Below, one piece after another: positions 24,979 through 31,684 of a stretch of DNA of 64,000 nucleotides. Where the stretch lies: assembly GCA_003052455.1 (NCBI GenBank), contig QAPD01000044.1:1-64000 (forward strand), read 5' to 3'. The position numbers and the translations under genes were made by a program. Within the stretch, counting starts at the first letter, position 1; each line of letters starts with the position of its first letter. The notes under the pieces were generated by a model. The model was not told where the DNA came from. It ran no database searches and worked only from the letters and a program-made list of their open reading frames with translations. Origin of the DNA: Sphaerisporangium cinnabarinum (GTDB taxonomy: Bacteria > Actinomycetota > Actinomycetes > Actinomycetales > Cellulomonadaceae).

Positions 24979-25917
24979 ATGTCCAGCGCCTCGTCCTCCC
25001 CCGACCGGCACGTCGTCGTCGGCGCCGGCCCGGTCGGCCGCCACGTCGCCGCCGAGCTCGCGGCCCGCGGGTCCCACGTCACCGTCGTGACCCGCAGCGG
25101 ACGCGACACCGGGATCGCCGGCGTCACGCACCTCGCCCTCGACGCGTCCGACGCCGACGCGCTGAGCCGCGCCGCGGACGGCGCCACCGTGCTCTACAAC
25201 TGCGCCAACCCCGGCGACTACACGCAGTGGGAACGGGTCTGGCCGCCGCTCGCCGCAGCGCTGCTCACCACGGCCGAGCGGACGGGCGCCGTCTACGCGA
25301 TCACGGGCAACCTCTACCCCTACGGCCCGGTCGACGGACCCATGACCGAGGACCTGCCCGACGCCGCGACCGACCACAAGGGCGTCCTGCGCGCCCGGCT
25401 GTGGGCCGACGCCCTCGCCGCGCACCTCGCCGGCCGTGCGCGCGTCGTCGAGGTGCGCAGCTCCGACTTCGTCGGGCCCGGGGTCGGCGCCAACGGCCAC
25501 GTGTCGCGCGTCGTCCCCGCCGCGCTGCGCGGTCGGGCCGTGACGATGATCGGCCGCACCGACCTTCCGCACTCGTTCACCGACGTGCAGGACGCGGCGC
25601 GCACGCTCGTCGCGGCGGCCGCCGACCCGGGGGCGCTCGGTCGCACGTGGCACACCCCGAGCAACCCGCCGCGCACCCAGCGCGAGGCGCTGACCGACGT
25701 CCTCGCGAGCGTCGGGCACCCACCGGTCCGGGTGCGCTCGCTGCGCGGCCCCGGGCTCGCGGTCGCCGGGCTGTTCTCGCCGCTGCTGCGCGAGCTGCGC
25801 GACCTCGCTTACCAGTGGGAGCGCCCCTACGTCCTCGACGACACCGCGGCCCGCGACCGCTTCGGCATCGAGCCCACGCCGTGGGACGAGGTCTGCCGAC
25901 GGACCGCCCGCGGCTGA
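24979..25917 (+). CDS. NAD-dependent epimerase/dehydratase-like protein
   Basis: A 312-residue extended SDR-like protein. The N-terminal Rossmann fold starts VVVGAGPVGRHVAAELAARG; the family strand with NCANPGDY follows, and the usual active-site Tyr/Lys pair is altered to TGNLYPYGPVDGP, so it may bind NAD(P) without classic dehydrogenase chemistry. Close in appearance to the NAD-dependent epimerases that neighbour TetR regulators in actinobacteria. The ATG at 24979 has AAAGGAG upstream. The overlapping second TetR operator implies induction by an unknown ligand, perhaps its substrate or a xenobiotic. The stop codon overlaps a small hairpin. Confidence 0.82.
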   Translation: MSSASSSPDRHVVVGAGPVGRHVAAELAARGSHVTVVTRSGRDTGIAGVTHLALDASDADALSRAADGATVLYNCANPGDYTQWERVWPPLAAALLTTAERTGAVYAITGNLYPYGPVDGPMTEDLPDAATDHKGVLRARLWADALAAHLAGRARVVEVRSSDFVGPGVGANGHVSRVVPAALRGRAVTMIGRTDLPHSFTDVQDAARTLVAAAADPGALGRTWHTPSNPPRTQREALTDVLASVGHPPVRVRSLRGPGLAVAGLFSPLLRELRDLAYQWERPYVLDDTAARDRFGIEPTPWDEVCRRTARG

Positions 25918-25927
25918 CCGGTCGGTA
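25913..25927 (+). repeat. 15-bp direct repeat, left copy
   Basis: GCTGACCGGTCGGTA spans the epimerase stop codon. An identical copy spans the stop codon of the next gene at 27094-27108. Confidence 0.7.
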
Positions 25928-25934
25928 GACCGGT
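25917..25934 (+). terminator. Small hairpin overlapping the epimerase stop
   Basis: Perfect arms ACCGGTC / GACCGGT with a four-base loop. The same arms occur at the end of the LytR_C gene (46730-46747). It may act as a short terminator or a protein-binding site. Confidence 0.4.
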
Positions 25935-25942
25935 CGCGTGAG

Positions 25943-26022
25943 GTCGGCACGTCGTGCGGCGTTCGGCACCTGGGGCTGCCGACGCCTCGCACGCGCTGCC
26001 GACCCGCGTCCGCGCTGCCGAA
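25943..26022. repeat. Five TCGGCAS octamers in an 80-base cluster
   Basis: GTCGGCAC at 25943, TTCGGCAC at 25962, then the reverse-complement type CTGCCGAC at 25976 and 25996 and CTGCCGAA at 26015. Four of the intervals are near 14-20 bases, giving iteron-like spacing. The cluster fills most of the space before the AbiEi-like gene. Confidence 0.6.
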
Positions 26023-26120
26023 GCGCCTGACCGTCGCGCACAGGTGCCGTCGACCGGAGACCGTCCACAGGATCCGTCGGCGCGACGCGCGCGAGCTCCC
26101 GGACGGGGCACGCTCGCCCG

Positions 26121-27098
26121 GTGCACGACGACGACCCGCGCGCCCCCGGCGCACCCCGACGGCCCCCGCTGCTGCTCGCGTCCGAGCACCCGCCCGGGCT
26201 CGTGCGTCAGGCCGCGTCCTCCGGGTCCTGGGAGCGGGTGCGGCGGGGCGTCTACCGCGAGACGGGGCCCGCCGAGAGGCTCGGGCCAGCCGACGAGCGC
26301 GACCTCGTGCTGGACCGGGCGACCGCGCTCCATCGCACCCTCCGTGCGGACCACGTCCTCAGCCACACCACCGCCGCCCTCGTCCACGGCCTGCGTCTGT
26401 GGACGGCGCCCCGCGACGTGCACGTGGTGCAGCCCTACCGCCGGTCCGGGCGCGCGGACCCCACGGTCGCGAGGCACCTCGGACTCGTCGACGCCGTCGA
26501 CCGGTGCGTCGTCGGTGGTCTGCCGGTGACGACGCCCGCCCGCACCGTCGCCGACTGCCTGCGCACCCTGAGCCCGCTCGAGGGGCTGGTCGTCGCGGAC
26601 GCGGCGCTCGCGCGGGGCCTCGCCCGCGAGGACGTCGCGGCCTGCCTGGCGCGACGGCCCCGGGCTGCCGGGGCACCTCGCGCCCGGCACGTCCTCCGGC
26701 TCGCGGACGCCGGTGCCGAGTCCGCCTGGGAGACGTGGCTGCGGTACCTCGTCCTCCGGCTCGGCCTCCCCCGCCCGTCGACGCAGGTCCCGGTCCGCAC
26801 CTCGGTCGGTCGGGTCCGCGCGGACCTCGGGTGGGAGCCGTGGCGGCTGCTGCTGGAGTTCGACGGGCTGGTGAAGTACCGCACGACGGGCGACGGCCTC
26901 GCTCCCCGCGAGGACCCGGGTCGCGTCCTCGTCGCGGAGAAGCGACGGCACGAGGCGATCGAGGCGACCGGACGTCGCGTGCTGCGGTTCACCGCGCGGG
27001 ACGCGCCCGACGCCGTCGGCGAGCGGGTCCTGCGGTGGGTGCCGCCCGACGTCGTCGCGTCGCTCCGCCCTGACCGTCACCTTCCTCCGCTGCGCTGA
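26121..27098 (+). CDS. Orphan AbiEi-like / DUF559-type protein
   Basis: A 325-residue protein with an N-terminal winged-helix segment of the AbiEi antitoxin type (SGSWERVRRGVYRETG, then LSHTTAALVHGL) and a C-terminal region resembling the Vsr-like DUF559 restriction-endonuclease fold (RADLGWEPWRLLLEFDG, then EKRRHEAIEATGRRVLRF). These proteins are numerous in actinobacteria and usually lack a partner; no AbiEii nucleotidyltransferase toxin is adjacent here. GTG start preceded by CACGCT with a six-base gap. The gene is bracketed by a 15-bp direct repeat and TCGGCAS motifs, suggesting it is a small inserted cassette. Function unknown; a nuclease activity is possible but unproven. Confidence 0.7.
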   Translation: MHDDDPRAPGAPRRPPLLLASEHPPGLVRQAASSGSWERVRRGVYRETGPAERLGPADERDLVLDRATALHRTLRADHVLSHTTAALVHGLRLWTAPRDVHVVQPYRRSGRADPTVARHLGLVDAVDRCVVGGLPVTTPARTVADCLRTLSPLEGLVVADAALARGLAREDVAACLARRPRAAGAPRARHVLRLADAGAESAWETWLRYLVLRLGLPRPSTQVPVRTSVGRVRADLGWEPWRLLLEFDGLVKYRTTGDGLAPREDPGRVLVAEKRRHEAIEATGRRVLRFTARDAPDAVGERVLRWVPPDVVASLRPDRHLPPLR

Positions 27099-27108
27099 CC
27101 GGTCGGTA
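27094..27108 (+). repeat. 15-bp direct repeat, right copy
   Basis: GCTGACCGGTCGGTA, identical to 25913-25927, here over the stop codon of the AbiEi-like gene. The copies are 1181 bases apart and each is followed by TCGGCAC-type motifs. Confidence 0.7.
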
Positions 27109-27117
27109 CCCCGGCCG

Positions 27118-27184
27118 CGGTTCGGCACTCACAGCACTCGTCGGCACCTCGAGGTGCCGACCAACGACAGGAGGTGCCGAACCG
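27118..27184. repeat. Nested palindromes built from TCGGCAC motifs
   Basis: Outer perfect 11-bp arms CGGTTCGGCAC (27118-27128) and GTGCCGAACCG (27174-27184) enclose an inner 22-bp perfect palindrome at 27140-27161 with half site GTCGGCACCTC. The structure can form a cruciform or an RNA multi-branch, and lies just upstream of the TAGCAT box of the helicase-associated gene. Confidence 0.65.
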
Positions 27185-27199
27185 TCACCACGACCCGCG

Positions 27200-27205
27200 T
27201 AGCAT
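27200..27205 (+). promoter_or_regulatory. Candidate -10 box, helicase-associated gene
   Basis: TAGCAT with a seven-base gap to the ATG at 27213, consistent with a leaderless mRNA. Confidence 0.45.
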
Positions 27206-27212
27206 CGGACGG

Positions 27213-29657
27213 ATGGCCTCCTCCCGGCCCGAGCGGGCTCCGACGTACAGCGAGTCGCTGCGCCAGCGCGACGACGACGCGCTGGTCACCCTGCTCACGG
27301 GGCGCCCCGACCTCGCCACGCCCTCCCCCTCGACGCTGCTCTCGCTCGCGGCGCGCGCGATGAACCGCACGAGCCTCGAGCGCGCGCTCGCCGGCCTCGA
27401 CGAGCTGACGCTGCACGTGCTCGAGTCGGTCCTGGTGCTCGACTCCGTGGGCACCCCCGCGACGGCGGCCGCGGTGGCCCGCGCGACGGGCGTGGACCGC
27501 GCGTCGGTCACCGCGGCGCTCGAGCGCCTCGACGAGCTCGCGCTCGTCTGGTCGCCCGGCACGCGCTCGGCCGGGTTCCGCCCGGCGCCCGGGACGGCCG
27601 AGGTGCTCGGCCCGCACCCCGCGGGCCTGGGCCCGGTCTCCGGCGGCACGGGCGGTGCCCCGGCGCCGTCCGCCGTCCTGCCCGACGACGCACCCCCGGG
27701 CGCGCGCGCCATCCTCGACGCGCTCGCGTGGGGGCCGCCCGTCGGCGTCGCCCCGCGCTCCGACCCGTCCGCACGCCGGGCGACGGCCTGGCTGGTCGAG
27801 CGCGGCTACCTCCGCGCGACCGACGAGCGGCACGTCGTCCTGCCGCGCGAGGTGGGGCTCGCGCTGCGCGGCGGCCGCACCCACCGCGACGTGCGCACGA
27901 CGCCGCCCGTGCCCGAGGTGCGCGAGCTTCCTGCGGCGACGGTCGAGGCGGAGTCCGCGAGCGCCGGGCTGGAGGCGGTGCGCCTCGTCGCGCGCCTCGT
28001 GACGCACTGGACCGAGCACCCGCCGGGCGTCCTGCGCGCGGGGGGCCTCGGGGTGCGCGACCTGCGCCGTGCGGCCCTCGCGCTCGAGGTCGACGACGCG
28101 ACGGCGGCCGCGGTCGTCGAGCTCGCCGCGGCGGCAGGCCTCGTGGCCGACGACGGCGACGACCCGCCCACGTTCGCCCCGACCCCGACAGCCGAGGACT
28201 GGCTCGACGACGACCTGGGCGACCGGTGGGCGACGCTGGCGCGCGGGTGGTGGCGGTCGCGCCGCACGCCGTGGCTCGTCGGGAGCCGTGACGAGAAGGG
28301 CGCCCTGCGCGCCGCGCTCGACCCCGAGCTGTGGCGGCCCTGGGTCCCGCGGCTACGCCGCTCGGTCCTCGACGTGCTCGCCCTCGCGCCCGACCGGCCG
28401 CTCGACGCGTCCGACGTCGTCGCGGTCCTGCGCTGGCGCACGCCGCGCGCGGTGCCGCCGGAGCAGGCCGTCGCGGGGCTGCTGCGCGAGGCCGCGCTGC
28501 TCGGGGTGACGGGCGCGGGCGCGCTCGCGCCCCCGGGTCGGGCGCTCGTCGCGGGCGACGACCCCGCGGCGTCGGCGGAGCCCGTGGACCTGGGCGCCGC
28601 GTTCGAGGCCGTGCTCCCGCCCGAGGTGGGCGACCTCCTGCTCCAGGGCGATCTCACGGGCATCGTGCCGGGCCGGCCGTCGCGCACGCTCGAGCGGCTC
28701 GTGGAGGTCGCCGCCGACGTCGAGTCGCGCGGTGCCGCGACCACGGTCCGGTTCACGCCGGAGTCCGTGCTGCGCGCGCTCGACCGGGGCGCGACGGCCG
28801 ACGAGCTGCTCGCCGAGCTCGCGTCGCACTCCCGCACGCCCGTGCCCCAGCCGCTGGAGTACCTGGTGCGCGACACCGCGCGCCGCCACGGGCGCGTGCG
28901 CGTCGGGACGGCGTCGTCGTACGTGCGCGCCGAGGACCCGGTGCTCCTCGCGGGCATCGCGGAGGACCCCGCGCTGCGCGGCCTCGGCCTGGTGCTCCTC
29001 GCGCCGACCGTGCTCGCCGCCGGCGCACCGGCCGGGGAGCTGCAGGACGCGCTGCGGGCGCGGGGCGTGCCGTCGGTCGTGGAGGGCCCGGACGGGCGCG
29101 TGCTCGTCGCGGACCGTGCGGGCCGGCGCGACCTGCCCGACGCCGCTGGCCCGGCCCGGCGAGGACGGGCCGGGTCGGTCGTCGGACGGCGCAGGAACCG
29201 CACCCGGACCGGCGTCGTGCCGGGTTCCGGGGCGCGCGTCGACGAGGCGCGGGACGCGGCCGGGAGCGGCGCGCAGCGGTTCGCCGACCTCGTCGCCCGG
29301 CTGCGCGCCGCGGACACGCGCTCGGCGGAGCAGGCCCAGGCCCGCGCGGCCGGAGGGGCACGCGCGGACGGCGACGGGTCGCGCCGGGGTGGGGGGACGG
29401 CGTCGGGCAGGGCGGGACGCGGGGACGACGGACCCGAGGGAACAAGCGACCCGGTGGCGGCGTTGGGGCTGCTGCGCGAGGCGATCGCGGACGGCGCCAT
29501 GGTGTGGCTCGAGGTCGTCGGGCCGACGGGCGCGCCGGACCGCCGCCGCGTGCGGCCCCTCACGCTCGACGCCGGTCGGTTGCGCGCGCAGGACCCGGCC
29601 CGCGACGCCGAGCTCACGGTCGCGGTCCACCGCATCGCGTCCGTGACCCCGGACTGA
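27213..29657 (+). CDS. XPB-partner helicase-associated protein
   Basis: An 814-residue protein of the actinobacterial helicase-associated family that is regularly encoded just upstream of xpb. Near residues 50-125 there is a winged-helix-like stretch (LDELTLHVLESVLVLDS, then TGVDRASVTAALERLDELALV). The middle, with VPQPLEYLVRDTARRHGRVRVG at about residues 540-565, is the conserved region resembling the XPB damage-recognition or helicase C-terminal accessory domain. No Walker A is present, so it is not itself a helicase. The last 200 residues include a low-complexity Arg/Gly/Ala linker and a WYL-like strand pattern (VWLEVVGPTG). The ATG at 27213 fits the leaderless promoter better than an upstream GTG at 27174. 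Confidence 0.8.
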   Translation: MASSRPERAPTYSESLRQRDDDALVTLLTGRPDLATPSPSTLLSLAARAMNRTSLERALAGLDELTLHVLESVLVLDSVGTPATAAAVARATGVDRASVTAALERLDELALVWSPGTRSAGFRPAPGTAEVLGPHPAGLGPVSGGTGGAPAPSAVLPDDAPPGARAILDALAWGPPVGVAPRSDPSARRATAWLVERGYLRATDERHVVLPREVGLALRGGRTHRDVRTTPPVPEVRELPAATVEAESASAGLEAVRLVARLVTHWTEHPPGVLRAGGLGVRDLRRAALALEVDDATAAAVVELAAAAGLVADDGDDPPTFAPTPTAEDWLDDDLGDRWATLARGWWRSRRTPWLVGSRDEKGALRAALDPELWRPWVPRLRRSVLDVLALAPDRPLDASDVVAVLRWRTPRAVPPEQAVAGLLREAALLGVTGAGALAPPGRALVAGDDPAASAEPVDLGAAFEAVLPPEVGDLLLQGDLTGIVPGRPSRTLERLVEVAADVESRGAATTVRFTPESVLRALDRGATADELLAELASHSRTPVPQPLEYLVRDTARRHGRVRVGTASSYVRAEDPVLLAGIAEDPALRGLGLVLLAPTVLAAGAPAGELQDALRARGVPSVVEGPDGRVLVADRAGRRDLPDAAGPARRGRAGSVVGRRRNRTRTGVVPGSGARVDEARDAAGSGAQRFADLVARLRAADTRSAEQAQARAAGGARADGDGSRRGGGTASGRAGRGDDGPEGTSDPVAALGLLREAIADGAMVWLEVVGPTGAPDRRRVRPLTLDAGRLRAQDPARDAELTVAVHRIASVTPD

Positions 29658-29748
29658 CCCCGGACCACAACCCGCGCCCGCCATCGACACCGCCCCCGGA
29701 CCGACCACGGACCGCTCGACCCTCGGCCACCCACGGCAAGGAGAACGC

Positions 29749-31428
29749 ATGACCGACGGACCTCTCATCGTCCAGAGCGACAAGTCGCTCCTGCTCGAGG
29801 TCGACCACCCCCGTGCCGACGACGCGCGCCGGGCCATCGCACCGTTCGCCGAGCTCGAGCGCGCCCCCGAGCACGTCCACACCTACCGGCTCACGCCGCT
29901 CGGCCTGTGGAACGCGCGCGCGGCCGGGCACGACGCCGAGCAGGTCGTCAACACGCTCATCGAGTACTCGCGCTACCCGGTGCCGCACGCGCTGCTCATC
30001 GACGTGGCGGAGACGATGTCGCGGTACGGGCGGCTCACGCTCGCGCAGCACCCGACGCACGGGCTCGTGCTCGAGGCGACGGACCGCGCCGTCCTCGCCG
30101 AGGTGCTCAAGTCCAAGCGCACCGCCGGGCTGGTGGGCGACCGGATCGACGACACGACCGTCGTCGTGCACCCGTCCGAGCGCGGCCACCTCAAGCAGGT
30201 GCTGGTGAAGCTCGGCTGGCCCGCCGAGGACCTCGCCGGGTACGTCGACGGCGAGAAGCACGCCATCGCGCTCAGCCCGACGACGCCGCCGCGCACCGAG
30301 GGCGAGGAGCCGAAGCCCTGGGAGATGCGCCCGTACCAGGCGCAGGCGGTGGACGGGTTCTGGCACGGCGGGAGCGGCGTCGTCGTGCTGCCGTGCGGCG
30401 CGGGCAAGACGATCGTCGGCGCGGGTGCGATGGCGAGGTCCGGGACGACGACGCTCATCCTCGTGACGAACACGGTCAGCGCGCGCCAGTGGCGCGACGA
30501 GCTCGTGCGGCGCACGACGCTCACCGAGGACGAGATCGGCGAGTACTCCGGCGCGCGCAAGGAGATCAAGCCCGTCACGATCGCGACCTACCAGGTGCTG
30601 ACGACGAAGCGCAAGGGCGTGTACACGCACCTCGAGCTGCTCGACGCCCGCGACTGGGGGCTCGTCGTGTACGACGAGGTGCACCTGCTGCCCGCGCCGA
30701 TCTTCCGCATGACGGCGGACCTGCAGGCTCGCCGCCGCCTCGGGCTCACCGCGACGCTCGTGCGCGAGGACGGCCGGGAGGACGAGGTGTTCTCGCTCAT
30801 CGGGCCCAAGCGGTACGACGCCCCGTGGAAGGACATCGAGGCGCAGGGCTACATCGCGCCCGCGGACTGCGTCGAGGTGCGCCTCACGCTGCCCGAGTCC
30901 GACCGCATGACGTACGCCGTCGCCGAGCCCGAGGACAAGTACCGGCTCGCCGCGACCGCCACGGGCAAGAACCGGGTCGTGGAGCAGATCGTCGCGCAGC
31001 ACCCGGACGACCAGGTGCTCGTGATCGGCCAGTACCTCGACCAGCTCGAGGAGCTGTCGCAGCACCTCGGCGCGCCGCTCATCACGGGCGCGACGACGGT
31101 CCGCGAGCGCCAGCGCCTGTTCGACGCGTTCCGCACGGGCGAGATCTCGCGGCTCGTCGTGTCGAAGGTCGCGAACTTCTCCATCGACCTGCCCGAGGCG
31201 TCGGTCGCGATCCAGGTCTCCGGGTCGTTCGGGTCGCGCCAGGAGGAGGCCCAGCGCCTCGGTCGCGTCATGCGCCCCAAGGCCGACGGCCGCACCGCGC
31301 ACTTCTACGCCGTCGTCGCGCGCGACACGGTGGACCAGGACTTCGCGGCCCACCGCCAGCGGTTCCTGGCGGAGCAGGGGTACGCCTATCGCATCGTCGA
31401 CGCGGAGGACCTCGGCGTCGTGCAGTGA
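29749..31428 (+). CDS. xpb: DNA repair helicase XPB (ERCC3-like)
   Basis: Superfamily 2 ATP-dependent 3'-5' DNA helicase. The 559 residues contain an N-terminal damage-recognition-like domain (1-190), Walker A PCGAGKT (215-221), the DEVH box (309-312), TAT (334-336) and the XPB-specific RED motif region REDGRE (339-344), followed by the second RecA domain with ITGATT and the arginine-finger QRLGRVMRPK. AAGGAG precedes the ATG. It follows the helicase-associated gene by 91 bases. Most bacteria lack XPB; in actinobacteria it is thought to act in nucleotide-excision-type repair. The last eight codons and stop are included in a 100-bp tandem repeat. Confidence 0.96.
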   Translation: MTDGPLIVQSDKSLLLEVDHPRADDARRAIAPFAELERAPEHVHTYRLTPLGLWNARAAGHDAEQVVNTLIEYSRYPVPHALLIDVAETMSRYGRLTLAQHPTHGLVLEATDRAVLAEVLKSKRTAGLVGDRIDDTTVVVHPSERGHLKQVLVKLGWPAEDLAGYVDGEKHAIALSPTTPPRTEGEEPKPWEMRPYQAQAVDGFWHGGSGVVVLPCGAGKTIVGAGAMARSGTTTLILVTNTVSARQWRDELVRRTTLTEDEIGEYSGARKEIKPVTIATYQVLTTKRKGVYTHLELLDARDWGLVVYDEVHLLPAPIFRMTADLQARRRLGLTATLVREDGREDEVFSLIGPKRYDAPWKDIEAQGYIAPADCVEVRLTLPESDRMTYAVAEPEDKYRLAATATGKNRVVEQIVAQHPDDQVLVIGQYLDQLEELSQHLGAPLITGATTVRERQRLFDAFRTGEISRLVVSKVANFSIDLPEASVAIQVSGSFGSRQEEAQRLGRVMRPKADGRTAHFYAVVARDTVDQDFAAHRQRFLAEQGYAYRIVDAEDLGVVQ

Positions 31429-31629
31429 CGGGTGGGGGTCCCGCGACGCAGGAGCGCGGCACCCGCCCGGCACGGAACGACGCCGGGGGCCGACCAAGAA
31501 CGCGGAGGACCTCGGCGTCGTGCAGTGACGGGTGGGGGTCCCGCGACGCAGGAGCGCGGCACCCGCCCGGCACGGAACGACGCCGGGGGCCGACCAAGAA
31601 CGCGGAGGACCTCGGCGTCGTGCAGTGAC
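31401..31629 (+). repeat. Perfect 100-bp tandem repeat, 2.29 copies
   Basis: Copies at 31401-31500 and 31501-31600 are identical at every base and a third partial copy covers 31601-31629. Each copy carries the last codons of xpb and its TGA stop, so the stop codon occurs three times. Copy one is the functional end of the gene. Total identity implies a recent duplication. Confidence 0.95.
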
Positions 31630-31684
31630 AGAGGGCCCCGCGGCACCGATTGCGGGTCCTGGGCGGCTGGGAAAGGATCGGGCC

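Noticed and set aside
25943-26022. Regularly spaced repeats resembling a CRISPR array
   Set aside because: The repeats are 8 bases, in mixed orientation, with 10-12 base gaps; no cas gene is present.
25913-27108. The 15-bp repeats as target-site duplication of an insertion sequence
   Set aside because: There is no transposase and no terminal inverted repeats; 15 bp is long for a target duplication.
31432-31628. The repeat region as a hidden small gene downstream of xpb
   Set aside because: Open frames through the repeats depend on repeat copies, have no ribosome binding site and run through non-conserved sequence.
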